Shown here: positions 1 to 9,800 of the stretch, one piece after another
Numbering within the stretch: the stretch's first letter is position 1
Layout: each line of letters starts with the position of its first letter
Assembly: GCF_011752815.1 (NCBI RefSeq)
Contig: NZ_VWWV01000009.1
Coordinates: 39,504 to 103,503 of the forward strand
Direction of reading: 5' to 3'
Length of the DNA stretch: 64,000 nucleotides
Source of the DNA: Enterobacter sp. Cy-643
GTDB taxonomy: Bacteria; Pseudomonadota; Gammaproteobacteria; Enterobacterales; Enterobacteriaceae
The notes under the pieces: model-generated
What the model was told of the DNA's origin: nothing
Database searches by the model: none
Seen by the model: the letters and a program-made list of their open reading frames with translations, nothing else
Made by a program: the position numbers and the translations under genes

Positions 1-660
1 CTCCGGCGTGAGCTGTACTTTTTCTTCGCCCTGTGTGAAATACCAGCGCTGTAGCCCCATCAGGCCGCGGTAGGCCAGCAGTTTATGACTGTGCAGCTCT
101 TCGGGCTTCTGCGGCGTGCCGTAGCGTGCGAGATAGGCCGGGCTGGCGACCAGCCAGGCGCGCTGGCGGGTAATAAAACGCCCGTGCAGCGAGCTGTCCT
201 GCATCGGCGAGATACGCAGCAGCAGATCGGTGCCGTCCGCCAGCGGATCGATGTAGTTATCGGTCAGGTTTAGCTCCAGCCGCAGCGCCGGATAGCGTTC
301 GCTGAATTCAGCAATCCACGGCGCGATGTGGCGCAGGCCGAAAGACACCGGCGCGTTGAAACGAAGCACGCCGCCGGGCTGCTGGCGGCGCTCGCCAATC
401 TGGTTTTGCGCCTGTTCAAGCTGGCTCAGCATTTCCCTGAACGCCGCGGCGTAAATATTCCCCGTCTCGGTGGCGACCACGGCTCGCGTGTTGCGGTAAA
501 GCAATTGTGTTTCCAGCGATTGCTCAAGCTGAATCACGGTGCGGGAAACGGAAGAGGGCGAAAGGTTCTCCTGGCGGGCCACTTCGGAAAAGCTGCCTGC
601 ATTGATAACGGCAAGGAAGAGGCGCATTGAGCGCGCATTTATCTGGCTCAGATCTTTCAT
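1..660 (-). CDS. LysR family transcriptional regulator (C-terminus beyond the window edge)
   Basis: Reading the minus strand from the ATG at 660 gives MKDLSQINARSMRLFLAVIN, the start of a LysR winged helix-turn-helix, followed by a SFSEVARQENLSPSSVSRTV recognition region and a substrate-binding domain typical of the CrgA/DsdC-like clade (APVSFGLRHIAPW). The frame stays open to base 1, so about 220 residues are present and the last 80 or so are missing. It is divergent from the nitroreductase at 780 with a 119-base shared promoter region, the usual arrangement for a LysR protein controlling its neighbour. Target and inducer cannot be read from the sequence. Confidence 0.9.
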   Translation of the reverse strand, partial: MKDLSQINARSMRLFLAVINAGSFSEVARQENLSPSSVSRTVIQLEQSLETQLLYRNTRAVVATETGNIYAAAFREMLSQLEQAQNQIGERRQQPGGVLRFNAPVSFGLRHIAPWIAEFSERYPALRLELNLTDNYIDPLADGTDLLLRISPMQDSSLHGRFITRQRAWLVASPAYLARYGTPQKPEELHSHKLLAYRGLMGLQRWYFTQGEEKVQLTPE

Positions 661-779
661 TTGTGCAATTTCCGCAAAAGTCCTTAATGGATTATACGGT
701 TTTTCGCGACGTCCGGCAGCGCTATCCTCCCCGGCAAGTCATGATTCCCGAACCGTCGGGGAAGCACAGAGAGGATGCT

Positions 780-1460
780 ATGAGCAATAAAGTTTTGGCT
801 TTTGACGAGGCAGTGCGTCAGCGTTTTTCATCCCGGGCGTTTCTGCCCACGCCGTTGACTGAGGCGCAAATTCGCGATGTCTTGCAGGATGCCCAGCATT
901 CGCCGTCCAACTGCAACACGCAGCCGTGGAACGTCCATATTGTCTCCGGCGCAACCAAAGATGCGCTGCAAAAGATGATGATTGAGAACGATACGGCGGG
1001 CAACGTCACGCCGGATTTCAGCTTCAGCTATGACGATTTTCACGGCGATTACTATGAACGCAGCCAGCGCCAGGCGAAGGTTTATTACGATGCATTAGGC
1101 ATTGCCCGCGACGATAAAGAGAAGCGCCGCGAAGCGTACCTGCGCAACTTCAACTTTTTCGGCGCGCCGCATGTGGCGTTCCTGTTTATGCCGTCGTTTG
1201 GCGACAACGTGCGCGTGGCGTCCGACATCGGCATGTACGGACAGAGCTTCCTGCTGTCTTTGGCAGCGCGCGGTTTTGCCGGCATTCCGCAGACGCTGCT
1301 CGGTTTCCATGCCGATGCAACGCGTAAAATTCTGGGCGTGCCGGATGATTATCGCCTGCTGTTCGGGATCTCTTTCGGCTATGCCGACCCGAACGCGCCT
1401 TCTGCTCAGGTTCGCATGTGGCGCCAGAGCGTGGACGACAGCGTGACGCTGCATAACTAA
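780..1460 (+). CDS. Nitroreductase family FMN-dependent oxidoreductase
   Basis: The 226-residue product has the nitroreductase fold signature: an N-terminal RFSSRAFLPTPLT segment (Arg/Ser/Arg contacting FMN phosphate), HSPSNCNTQPW at about residue 40, a central region ending in a DIGMYGQSFLLSLAARG helix, and a C-terminal GISFGYADPNAP loop. Such enzymes reduce nitroaromatics, quinones or enones with NAD(P)H in the cytoplasm; the substrate here is unknown. The start at 780 is preceded by a strong GAGAGGA ribosome-binding site, so the longer open frame beginning at 627 is not the true start. It is divergent from the LysR regulator and converges with the exporter gene, overlapping its end by 4 bases. 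Confidence 0.9.
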   Translation: MSNKVLAFDEAVRQRFSSRAFLPTPLTEAQIRDVLQDAQHSPSNCNTQPWNVHIVSGATKDALQKMMIENDTAGNVTPDFSFSYDDFHGDYYERSQRQAKVYYDALGIARDDKEKRREAYLRNFNFFGAPHVAFLFMPSFGDNVRVASDIGMYGQSFLLSLAARGFAGIPQTLLGFHADATRKILGVPDDYRLLFGISFGYADPNAPSAQVRMWRQSVDDSVTLHN

Positions 1461-2323
1461 CGGCTAAGCGGACGCGCTTTCTTCATGCCGATGGCCAGGG
1501 CCAGCAGGATCGCCGCCAGCGAAAGCGCGCTGGTGAGATCGGGGTCCTGGCCGAGAATCAGCGCCGAGCTGAGCATAGCGAAGACCGGGATCAGCAAAGA
1601 AAGCGGTGCCACGCGGGAAGCCGGGTACGTGTGGAGCAAGGTGTTCCAGCCCCAGTAGCAGAAGTGCGTTGCCGCATAAACCTGGAACAGTAGCGAAAGC
1701 ACGGCCTGCTTATCAATATTTTGCGCCAGCGAAGTGAAGGGTGCTGAGCCGTGCCAGGCCCAGGTCAGCAGCGTCAGCGGCACAGGGGGAAACAGGCTGG
1801 CCCACACCACAAAAGCGAAGATCTCTTTCACGCCGGAAAGTTTGATGATGATGTTGCCGACGCTCCAGGCCAGCGCGCTGACGACAATCAGCCCCAGCCC
1901 GGTGAGCGTTGCGCTGCCGGAGCCATCCAGCAGTATGCCGAGCAGGCCTGCCGCTGCCAGCGCGATGCCATAGCGCTGCGGGCGTGTAAGGCGTTCGCCG
2001 AACAGCAGGACTCCCCAGCCCAGGGTAAAAAAGGCGCTGAGCTGTATAAGCAAGGCGGCGCTGCCGGGCGGGACGCCAAACGCGATGCCAAGATTGATCA
2101 GCGCCCACATCGCCACGCCAAAAATCAGGCCGTAGGCCGCTATCCAGCGCAGACCCACCGCCGGGCGTCGAATAAAGAAAACCCATGGCAGGGCGGCAAG
2201 CGTAAACCGCAGGGCGGTTAATAGAAGGGGATCGATATGGGCCAGCCCAAGCCGGGTAAGAGGAAAGTTAATCCCCCAGGCGGCGGTGACGGCCAGGGCG
2301 AGAAAAAGGTGTTTGCGCTGCAT
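1457..2323 (-). CDS. EamA/DMT-superfamily inner-membrane exporter
   Basis: A 288-residue, strongly hydrophobic protein with about ten predicted transmembrane segments in two EamA halves. The first half opens with AVTAAWGINFPLTRLGL and ends near FTLGWGVLLFGERLT; the second half carries ALAWSVGNIIIKLSG and RVAPLSLLIPVFAMLSSALI. This is the drug/metabolite transporter family of E. coli EamA (YdeD) and RhtA, which export cysteine pathway intermediates or amino acids. The sequence resembles EamA but is too divergent for me to call it the orthologue. It is divergent from the AraC-type gene at 2416 across a 92-base gap, so that regulator may control it. Confidence 0.88.
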   Translation of the reverse strand: MQRKHLFLALAVTAAWGINFPLTRLGLAHIDPLLLTALRFTLAALPWVFFIRRPAVGLRWIAAYGLIFGVAMWALINLGIAFGVPPGSAALLIQLSAFFTLGWGVLLFGERLTRPQRYGIALAAAGLLGILLDGSGSATLTGLGLIVVSALAWSVGNIIIKLSGVKEIFAFVVWASLFPPVPLTLLTWAWHGSAPFTSLAQNIDKQAVLSLLFQVYAATHFCYWGWNTLLHTYPASRVAPLSLLIPVFAMLSSALILGQDPDLTSALSLAAILLALAIGMKKARPLSR

Positions 2324-2415
2324 GTCTGCGTCCGGTGAAAAGTGTTGCCGGAACTGTAGCGGTTCACTGATTGGCCTGCTTTTATTAACGGGTCAATTAT
2401 GGATAAAATTGGGCC

Positions 2416-3201
2416 ATGCAAAATAATCACGCAGCACTCTATCAGGATTCGCCTCAGGCAATCATCGTCACGGAAAAGCACTTCGCCGATGGCGATTATT
2501 TCCCCCGGCATAGCCACGAGCGCGGGCAGTTCGCCTACGCCGCAAGCGGTGTTATCTCCGTGGAGACGCCTGCCGGAAACTGGGCGGTGCCGCCGCAATG
2601 TGCCATTTGGGTGCCGGGCGGCCTGGTTCACGCGATGCAAATGCGCGGACCGGTCATTATGCTTAACGGCTATATCAGTAATACCGCGGCGCACCGGCTC
2701 GGACTGCCGCAGTCGAGCCAGGTTTTTGGCGTATCAACGCTGCTGCGCGAACTGCTGGCGCAGGCCATATCCCTGGCCGATGTCATTCAGCCTGAAGGGC
2801 GCGGCCAAAGCCTACTTGATTTGCTGCTCTATGAAATTGCCTCAATGCCCGGGCTTTCTCTCAACGCCCCGCTGCCCGACGAACCTCGTCTGCAGGCGGC
2901 CTGCCGGGCGTTCTTGCGGGCACCTTCGCTGGAAACGTCCGTTGATGATATGGCGACGCGCGTGGGCATGAGCCGCAGAACCTTTACCCGCCAGTTCAGG
3001 CAGCAGACCGGCATCAGCTTTGTGGCATGGCGGCAACAGGGCTGCCTGCTGGCGGCGATAGGTCGGCTAGGTGAAGGGGAAGCCATTACGCGCATTGCGC
3101 TGGATTTGGGCTACAGCAGTCCGGGGGCTTTTTCTGGCGTGTTTAAAAAGGCATTGGGGAAAACGCCGGGGCGATATTTTGCTGAGAAACCGGCAGATTG
3201 A
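2416..3201 (+). CDS. AraC family transcriptional regulator with N-terminal cupin
   Basis: A 261-residue regulator. The N-terminal part (HFADGDYFPRHSHERGQFAY, then a VETPAGNWAVPPQCAIWVPG barrel segment) is a cupin-type effector domain. The C-terminal hundred residues contain two helix-turn-helix motifs: VDDMATRVGMSRRTFTRQF and ITRIALDLGYSSPGAFSGVF. This layout matches E. coli YdeO/NimR-type repressors that control a divergent exporter. The ATG at 2416 has only a weak ribosome-binding site. Its likely target is the exporter transcribed in the opposite direction; this is inferred from position only. Confidence 0.9.
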   Translation: MQNNHAALYQDSPQAIIVTEKHFADGDYFPRHSHERGQFAYAASGVISVETPAGNWAVPPQCAIWVPGGLVHAMQMRGPVIMLNGYISNTAAHRLGLPQSSQVFGVSTLLRELLAQAISLADVIQPEGRGQSLLDLLLYEIASMPGLSLNAPLPDEPRLQAACRAFLRAPSLETSVDDMATRVGMSRRTFTRQFRQQTGISFVAWRQQGCLLAAIGRLGEGEAITRIALDLGYSSPGAFSGVFKKALGKTPGRYFAEKPAD

Positions 3202-3207
3202 AGCAAT

Positions 3208-3234
3208 AAAAAAGCCGCTTTCGCGGCTTTATCT
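3208..3234. terminator. Bidirectional intrinsic terminator
   Basis: Stem AAAGCCGC / GCGGCTTT with a TTTC loop, flanked by an A run on the left and a T-rich stretch on the right. It lies between the convergent AraC-type gene and the small periplasmic protein gene and can serve both. Confidence 0.85.
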
Positions 3235-3248
3235 TCAAAGAAAGCGAA

Positions 3249-3608
3249 TTACTCGGTGACCTTTTTCTTCAGATCGGCCGCGCCTTCTTTGGTCTTATTC
3301 CAGCCTTTTTCAGCGCCTTCTTTGGTTGCGTCCCAACCTTTCTCGGTGCCTTCTTTGGTTTTATGCCACGCCTTCTGGGAGCCTTCGCTTATCTTGCTGC
3401 CCGTGCTGTCGCTCTTCCCTTCGGCGGCGTGTTTCGACTTAAGCTTCAGCTCTTCGCCTTTGTTTTCCGCCTCGTGCAGTTTCTCTTTGGCAGTGTTCGC
3501 GCCTTCGTGCGCCGCGGCGACGGTCTCATCGGTTGCATGTGTGGTGGTCGCGGCAAAAACAGGGGCAGCCAGCAGAATTGCAGATAAAGCGATGATCGTT
3601 TTTTTCAT
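3249..3608 (-). CDS. Small periplasmic lysine/glutamate-rich protein with 11-residue LEA-like repeats
   Basis: A 119-residue protein that begins with a clear Sec signal peptide (MKKTIIALSAILLAAPVFA, cleavage after AFA). The mature part is highly charged and low in complexity. Near the C-terminus are three consecutive 11-residue units: TKEGTEKGWDA, TKEGAEKGWNK and TKEGAADLKKK. These resemble the amphipathic 11-mers of group 3 LEA proteins, which protect against desiccation or osmotic stress; that function is inference from composition, not homology. A GAGGA ribosome-binding site precedes the ATG. It lies downstream of and codirectional with cbpA-cbpM, a stationary-phase chaperone pair, but a 149-base gap separates them. 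I do not recognise a named family. Confidence 0.8.
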   Translation of the reverse strand: MKKTIIALSAILLAAPVFAATTTHATDETVAAAHEGANTAKEKLHEAENKGEELKLKSKHAAEGKSDSTGSKISEGSQKAWHKTKEGTEKGWDATKEGAEKGWNKTKEGAADLKKKVTE

Positions 3609-3757
3609 AATATCCTCAACAAACGTTATCAGTCCTTATGACCGTGAATAAGCCTGGCACAGCGAAGCGGATGTTGCCTTAGGTAATATTCCTAAATGAA
3701 ACAGGGTGTTCACGGCTGGTGGATATATTCTGTTGAATAATCCACCAGAAGATACGC

Positions 3758-4063
3758 TTATGGGTGGCGAATAAAACGCCCTATTCGCTGCCGGAGCAGG
3801 CGATTCTCCTGGCGCAGGCGTTCGTTCTCCTCCATCAGGGTGAGCGCCACGGCGATGCCCGGCCAGTCCAGCGCTAATTCTTGTCTTAACCGTAAAGCCC
3901 GCTGCGCCACGCTGATGGCGTGGTCGTCAAACTGCCACGGTTCAACCTCAAAATCGTAAGGTTCGACGACGCCAAGGCCGACGATCTCATTGAGTTCCTC
4001 CGCCTGAATGCCGGTGTGCAGACAAAACTCGGTGATGGTAAAAGTGACGGTAACGTTAGCCAT
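3758..4063 (-). CDS. cbpM: Chaperone modulator CbpM
   Basis: The 101-residue product begins [18 protein letters not shown] and ends [20 protein letters not shown], almost identical to E. coli CbpM in sequence and length. CbpM binds the J domain of CbpA and blocks both its co-chaperone activity and its DNA binding. The MerR-like helical region lies in residues 5 to 60, followed by a C-terminal coiled-coil helix. The start ATG overlaps the cbpA stop codon as TAATG, so the pair is translationally coupled. Confidence 0.97.
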   Translation of the reverse strand: MANVTVTFTITEFCLHTGIQAEELNEIVGLGVVEPYDFEVEPWQFDDHAISVAQRALRLRQELALDWPGIAVALTLMEENERLRQENRLLRQRIGRFIRHP

Positions 4064-4983
4064 TATTTTTTCCCCCAATCCTGGCGTGGATTGAACGCCG
4101 ACTGGGCGTCTGCCAGCTGTTGCCAGAGCGCCGCGGTGTTTTCATCCGGCTTAGGCGGCATCACGATTTTGATCACCGCGAACAGGTCGCCGGTGTGCTG
4201 TTTGCTGACCAGCCCTTTGCCCTTGATGCGCAGCTTCTGCCCGGCCTGGCTGCCGGCTGGAATGGTCATCAGAATGCTGTCTTTAAGCGTAGGAACCTCG
4301 ACTTTTGCCCCCAGCGCAGCTTCCCACGGGGCCAGCGGGAGCACGACTTCAAGGTTGTGACCGACGATGTCGAACAGCGGATGCGGCGCGATATGAATCA
4401 CCAGCCACAGGTCACCGTTTGGCCCACCGTTTTCACCTGGCGTACCCTGGCCTTTGAGCCGGATGCGCTGCCCATCGCCGACGCCCGCCGGGATTTTCAC
4501 GTTAAGCGTTTTCGGGACTTCCCGCTCGACGATACCAAACACGTTATAGACCGGCAGCTTGTAGCTGATGGTGCGGCTGTGTTCGGCCAGCGTTTCCTCC
4601 AGGAATACCGCGACTTCAATTTCTAAATCATGGCCCCGCGCGGCGTGCGGCTGGCGAGTATGCCTGGCCTGCTGGCCAAACATGGAAGAGAAGATATCTT
4701 CGAAGTCCTGGGCGTTGTAGCTCTGCTCGCCGCCCTGGTGGAACTGCTGATTAAACTGCGGATCGTTGCGGTGCTGCCACATCTGGTCGTACTCGGCGCG
4801 GCGCTGCTCGTCGCTCAGCACTTCCCAGGCTTCCGCCACTTCTTTAAAGCGGGCTTCTGCGTCGGGCTCTTTGCTGACGTCGGGGTGATATTTGCGCGCC
4901 AGGCGGCGGTAGGAGGTTTTGATGGTTTTGAGTTCGTCCGTCGGTTTCACGCCCATGATGGCGTAATAATCCTTTAATTCCAT
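4063..4983 (-). CDS. cbpA: Curved DNA-binding protein CbpA, DnaJ-type co-chaperone
   Basis: A 306-residue J-protein: the J domain (residues 1 to 70) has the HPD motif at 33-35, then a short linker rich in Gln and Phe, then the two C-terminal substrate-binding beta domains (from about 115). There is no zinc-finger domain, which separates it from DnaJ. CbpA works with DnaK and also binds curved DNA in stationary-phase nucleoids. The start was set at [12 protein letters not shown] to match the family; an in-frame extension reaches back to 5010 but has no support. It is the first gene of the cbpA-cbpM operon. Confidence 0.97.
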   Translation of the reverse strand: MELKDYYAIMGVKPTDELKTIKTSYRRLARKYHPDVSKEPDAEARFKEVAEAWEVLSDEQRRAEYDQMWQHRNDPQFNQQFHQGGEQSYNAQDFEDIFSSMFGQQARHTRQPHAARGHDLEIEVAVFLEETLAEHSRTISYKLPVYNVFGIVEREVPKTLNVKIPAGVGDGQRIRLKGQGTPGENGGPNGDLWLVIHIAPHPLFDIVGHNLEVVLPLAPWEAALGAKVEVPTLKDSILMTIPAGSQAGQKLRIKGKGLVSKQHTGDLFAVIKIVMPPKPDENTAALWQQLADAQSAFNPRQDWGKK

Positions 4984-5367
4984 ATCGTTATCTCGCATAA
5001 ATCGGTGCATGCAGAACAGAACGTGCGGAAAAGTGTCGCCGATAAGTATAGGCCTGTTGCGGGAAGGTGGGGCGATGAGCGTCGGATTTTTGTCGAGGCG
5101 ATTAACGATCGGGCCGGGCGCTTTTATCCAAAATCAGGCTTTATTCCGCTGGTGGGAAAAACGCTAATTCACTTTTTATCCTCCACGTTTGATTGAGAAA
5201 TTAGTTGAGCATGAATAAACGATCTATTTGATCGCCCGCCAGTTTCAGACTTACTGAATTGAAATCTAGTGCACTTCCTTCTATGGTCTGAGATCGGAGA
5301 ATGATCGAGTATTTTCCGGGCACCTGCCTCTGAAATATTTAAATAAAGACTAAAAGGAATCTCGTTT
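4984..5367. other. Intergenic region between cbpA and a lipoprotein gene
   Basis: About 380 bases with no convincing gene. It must carry the divergent promoters for cbpA and for the lipoprotein at 5368. The right half (5200-5360) is AT-rich. I see no repeat or RNA gene. Confidence 0.5.
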
Positions 5368-5952
5368 TTGAAAACTTATCATATCGTTACCCTGGCATCT
5401 GCTTTTCTGCTGGCCGCCTGTGCGGGCCCGCAGTCGGCAAAAACATCGCAAATTAAAGACCTGGCGGCTCCGCAAACCATCGCTTTTGCCGGCAAAACCT
5501 ACGGGCAATCCTTCACTCGCTCAACGCCTCAGCAGGCGGTATGGGAATACACTACCGACGGTGAAAAGGCCGAAAACTGGCAGTGGACCCGGCTGATTAC
5601 GGTCAATCAGATCAAACTCAACGCCCCGCTTGACCGCTGGATGCAGGCAACGGCGGTGGAGTTAAACCGCACGGTGCCGAAGCCCCATTTCGATATAGCG
5701 AAAAATGGCGACGTGGCCGAGGTTCGGATTATCTACCTGCCGAAACCGGGAGACGCAAAACAAAGCGGCTACGAGTCAGACGTGTGGCTTGCCCGTGAGG
5801 CCTGCGGCGGCATCGTCAACCTGCAGTTTGCCCGCCAGTATCCCGCTGACGCGAAAGTAACCGAAAACGACATGGTGAAGCGTATAAAGGCGGATAACGA
5901 CAAAGATATGGCGGCGCTGCAGGCGTTAAACTGGCAACCAGAGTGCCGCTAA
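5368..5952 (+). CDS. Hypothetical lipoprotein with TTG start
   Basis: A 194-residue protein with a signal peptide and lipobox LAAC (cysteine 18), so it is predicted to be lipid-anchored; residue +2 after the cysteine is Ala, which favours outer-membrane sorting. The mature part is soluble, with repeated Trp residues (EYTTDGEKAENWQWTRL) and two later cysteines that could form a disulphide. The start is a TTG at 5368 placed 8 bases after AAAGGA; no upstream ATG fits. A strong terminator follows, so it is monocistronic. I do not recognise a characterised family. Confidence 0.82.
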   Translation: MKTYHIVTLASAFLLAACAGPQSAKTSQIKDLAAPQTIAFAGKTYGQSFTRSTPQQAVWEYTTDGEKAENWQWTRLITVNQIKLNAPLDRWMQATAVELNRTVPKPHFDIAKNGDVAEVRIIYLPKPGDAKQSGYESDVWLAREACGGIVNLQFARQYPADAKVTENDMVKRIKADNDKDMAALQALNWQPECR

Positions 5953-5959
5953 CCAGTTT

Positions 5960-5990
5960 CCCCGGTCAAAACAGGCCGGGGCATTTTATT
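5960..5990 (+). terminator. Intrinsic terminator after the lipoprotein gene
   Basis: Stem CCCCGG / CCGGGG with a 10-base loop, followed by CATTTTATT. It starts 8 bases after the stop codon. Confidence 0.75.
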
Positions 5991-6243
5991 AAACATCAGC
6001 TACATGACTTATTATTCAGCATGGCAAAGACTTGAACTTATTTACCGGCCTGCCAGAATTCATTTATTGAATAGTTTAGCGCCGAAACTTATTAAAATTA
6101 AGTTTTCGGTTATTTTGAGCTGGGTCCCAGGGAAAGCTCAGATTGCTTCAAAAAAAACCTGACATTTGTTATATTGTGCTTATTGATTATTCACCTTAGC
6201 GGTGCCAAAAAGAACAAGATTCACCGCGACCCAGGAAAATGAA

Positions 6244-6723
6244 ATGTTAGATTACCGCTTCCCGACAGCTTTGCAGATGGTTCTCAGCGTAGCGATGGCG
6301 GAGCAAATGGGTGAACGTTCGACCAGCGCGATCCTCGCCTACGGCCTGGAAGCCAACCCGAGCTTTATCCGTAAACTGATGGTTCCCCTCACGCGCGACG
6401 GCATTATTGTTTCGACGCTGGGGCGCAACGGTTCCATTCATCTTGGCCGTCCGGCCGAAGAGATAACCCTGCGAGATATTTACCTGTCGGTGATTGAAGA
6501 CAAAAAGATTTGGGCTTCCCGCCCGGACGTGCCTGCCCGCTGTGTGGTAAGCGCCAACGCCTGCTGGTACTTCAAAACGATTGCGGAAGAAGCCGAAGAG
6601 GCGTCTCTGGCCGTGCTGGCGCGCCATACCGTGGCCACCGCGCTGGAGAAAGTGAAAAAGAGCGATACCAGCGGCTGCCAGCCGGTGCCTGAGCTGGAGT
6701 CTCTTTACAAAAAAGGCCATTAA
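6244..6723 (+). CDS. oqxR: Rrf2-family repressor OqxR of the oqxAB efflux operon
   Basis: A 159-residue Rrf2 protein. The winged helix (residues 1 to 65) includes a recognition region ILAYGLEANPSFIRKLMVPL. It sits next to the 3' end of oqxB, the position oqxR holds in Klebsiella, where it represses oqxAB and loss of function raises resistance. The start at 6244 has AGGAAA upstream; the longer frame from a GTG at 6202 is less likely. Cysteines are at 100, 107 and 145. Only two fall in the region where IscR has its three cluster ligands, so an IscR-type [2Fe-2S] cluster is not assured. It converges with oqxB across a shared terminator. Confidence 0.87.
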   Translation: MLDYRFPTALQMVLSVAMAEQMGERSTSAILAYGLEANPSFIRKLMVPLTRDGIIVSTLGRNGSIHLGRPAEEITLRDIYLSVIEDKKIWASRPDVPARCVVSANACWYFKTIAEEAEEASLAVLARHTVATALEKVKKSDTSGCQPVPELESLYKKGH

Positions 6724-6752
6724 GCCCCGCAACGCTTTGCCGCAGAAATAAA

Positions 6753-6784
6753 AAAACCGCCTCTTTTGAAGGCGGTTTTTTTTA
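6753..6784. terminator. Bidirectional terminator between oqxR and oqxB
   Basis: Stem AACCGCCT / AGGCGGTT with a TTTTGA-containing loop, A run on the left and eight or more T on the right. It ends oqxR and can also end oqxAB transcripts from the other side. Confidence 0.9.
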
Positions 6785-6826
6785 TTGGGCTGAGCGGGTG
6801 GTTTTGCACCACCCGTTTTGTAAGTC

Positions 6827-9800
6827 TTATGCCTCGACGGTTTTTGCCTGGGTTTTACCGCGCGTAACGAGCTTACGCAGCGTGACGTAGAACACCGGCG
6901 TCAGGAACAAACCAAACAGCGTCACCCCTAACATACCCGAGAACACCGTTACACCTGTCACGCCGCGCACTTCCGCACCCGCGCCATGGCCCAGAATCAG
7001 CGGAATAGTCCCGGCGATAAAGGCGATGGAGGTCATCACGATAGGGCGCAGACGCAGGCGGCAGGCTTCCAGCGCGGATTCCATAATTCCCTTGCCCTGC
7101 ATCTCCAGCTCGCGGGCGAACTCGACGATCAGAATGGCGTTCTTACAGGCCAGGCCCATCAGCACCACCAGTCCGACCTGGACGAACACGTTGTTATCGC
7201 CGCCGGTCAGCCAGACCCCGAACAGCGCGGACAGCATGGTCATCGGCACGATCAGGATCACCGCCAGCGGCAGCGTCCAGCTTTCGTACAGTGCGGCGAG
7301 CACCAGGAAGGCCAGCAGCACCGCCACCGGGAAGACGATCATCGCCGTGTTGCCCTGGGTCGCCTGCTGGTAGCTCAGATCCGTCCATTCGATGTTCATC
7401 CCGTTCGGCAGCACCTGGCCGGACATGGCGGCCAGTTTAGTCATAGCCTGCGCGGAGGAAAGCACGCGTGGATCGGCATCCCCGATGAGATCCGCCGCCG
7501 GGTAACCGTTGTAGCGGATCACCGGGTCCGGCCCGTAGGTGGTGGTGATTTTCACCATGCTGCCGATCGGCACCATTTCCCCCTGACTGTTGCGGGTGCG
7601 CAGGTTGCCGATGTCTTCCACGCTGTCGCGGAACTGCCCGTCGGCCTGGGCCATCACGCGCCAGGTACGACCAAACTCGTTGAAGTCGTTCACGTAGGAC
7701 GAGCCCAAATAAGTCTGCAGCGTGCCGAACAGATCGGTCAGCGACACGCCCTGGGCTTTGGCTTTGTCGCGGTCTACCTGCACATCCAGCTGCGGCACGT
7801 TCGCCTGGTAGGTGGAGATCGGGAAGTGCATCCCCGGCGTTTGCATGATCGCGCCGGACATGGTGTTCACCGCGGTTTGCAGCGCCCCGTAACCTAAGCC
7901 CGCCCGGTCCTGGATATACAGCGAGTAGCCGGAACCCTGACCCAGCCCCAGAATCGGCGGCGGCAGAATCGAGAAGCCGAAGCCTTCCTGGATTTGCGAG
8001 ATTTTGGCGTTGATCTCGGCGTTAATTTGCGCCGCGGTATGTTTACGCTCGCCGAACGGCTTCAGGCCGAAGAACACCGTGCCGGTATTCGGCGTGTTGG
8101 TGAACTGCAGCGCGTTCAGGCCAGGGAATGCCACCGCGTAATCCACGCCCTCGGTGTTCATACCGATTTCGCTCATCTTGCGGATCACCGCGTCGGTGCG
8201 TTCCAGCGAAGAGCCTTCCGGCATCTTCACGCCGCCGATCAGGTAGAGTTTATCCTGGGTTGGAATAAACCCGCCCGGCACGGTTTTGAACATCACGCCC
8301 GCGGCACACAGCAGCAGCACGTAGACCGCAAACACTGCACCACGGCGGCCAAGGGTTTTACTCACCAGCCCCTGGTAGCCGTCCGAACTGCGGTGGAAGA
8401 AACGGTTGAACGGGCGGAACAGCCAGCCGAACAGGCGGTCGATCAGCCGGGTAGGCATGTCCTTCGGCGCGCCGTGCGGCTTCAGCAGCAGAGCTGCCAG
8501 CGCCGGGGAGAGCGTCAGGGAGTTAATCGCCGAGATCACCGTCGAAATGGCGATGGTTACCGCGAACTGTTTGTAGAACTGCCCGGTCACGCCGGAGAGG
8601 AACGCCATCGGTACGAACACCGCGCACAGCACCAGGGCGATGGCGATAATCGGCCCGGAAACCTCGCGCATGGCCTGATGCGCCGCCTGCAGCGGGGCAA
8701 GCCCCTCTTCGATATTACGCTCGACGTTTTCCACCACCACGATGGCGTCGTCCACCACGATGCCGATGGCGAGCACCAGCCCGAACAAACTCAGCGTGTT
8801 GAGCGAGAAGCCAAGCAGGTAGAGGATGCTGAACGTGCCCACCACGGAAACCGGGACGGCAATCAGCGGGATGATCGACGCGCGCCAGGTTTGCAGGAAC
8901 AGGATCACCACCAGCACAACAAGCACTACCGCTTCCAGCAGAGTTTGCACCACCGCCCGGATAGAGTCGCGCACGAAAACCGTTGGGTCGTAAGGTGCCG
9001 CCCACTTCATGTCTTCCGGGAAGCGCGTGGACAGCTCGGCCATCTTGGCGCGTACGGCGTTAGACAGATCGATGGCGTTGGCGCCGGGTGCCTGGAAGAT
9101 ACCGATCCCGACCGCGTCTTTGTTGTTCAACTGGGAGCGCAGGGCATAACTGCCTGAACCCAGCTCGATACGCGCCACGTCGCGCAGGCGAACCAGCGAG
9201 CCGTCCGGGGCGGTTTTCAGGATGATGTTGCCGAACTCTTCTTCGCTGTGCAGGCGGCCCTGGGCGTTAATCGAAATCAGGAAATCGCTCGCTTTCGGCA
9301 GCGGCTCTGCCCCGAGCTGACCGGCAGACACCTGCACGTTCTGCTCCTGCATCGCCGTGACCACGTCAGACGCCGTCAGGCCACGCGCCGCCACTTTGTT
9401 CGGATCCAGCCACACGCGCATGGCGTATTCGCCGGAGCCGAAAATCTGGATCTGCCCGACGCCCGGCAGACGCGCGAGTTCGTCTTTCACCTTCAGCGTG
9501 GCGTAGTTACGCATATACAGCGAGTCGTACTTGCCGTTCGGCGAGAACAGATGTACCACCAGGGTCAGCGTCGGCGACTGTTTCTGGGTGGTGATGCCGA
9601 GGCGGCGAACGTCTTCCGGCAGGCGAGCTTCGGCCTGGGAAACACGGTTCTGCACCTGAACCTGGGCCTGATCCGGATCGGTACCCGGACGGAAGGTCAC
9701 GGTTGTCACCAGCACACCGTCAGAGCCAGCAACGGATTTCATGTACATCATGTTTTCGACGCCGTTAATCGCTTCTTCCAGCGGCGTCGCCACGGTTTCA

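Noticed and set aside
1457..1460. Four-base overlap between the convergent nitroreductase and exporter genes
   Set aside because: Convergent stop-codon overlaps are common and carry no functional message here.
5005..5196. A 63-codon plus-strand frame between cbpA and the lipoprotein gene
   Set aside because: It starts inside the cbpA 5' region, has no ribosome-binding site and a composition unlike neighbouring genes.
7994..9157. Long plus-strand frames opposite oqxB and oqxA (up to 387 codons)
   Set aside because: Shadow frames caused by codon bias; the translations are rich in His, Arg and Gln and match nothing, while oqxB is intact.
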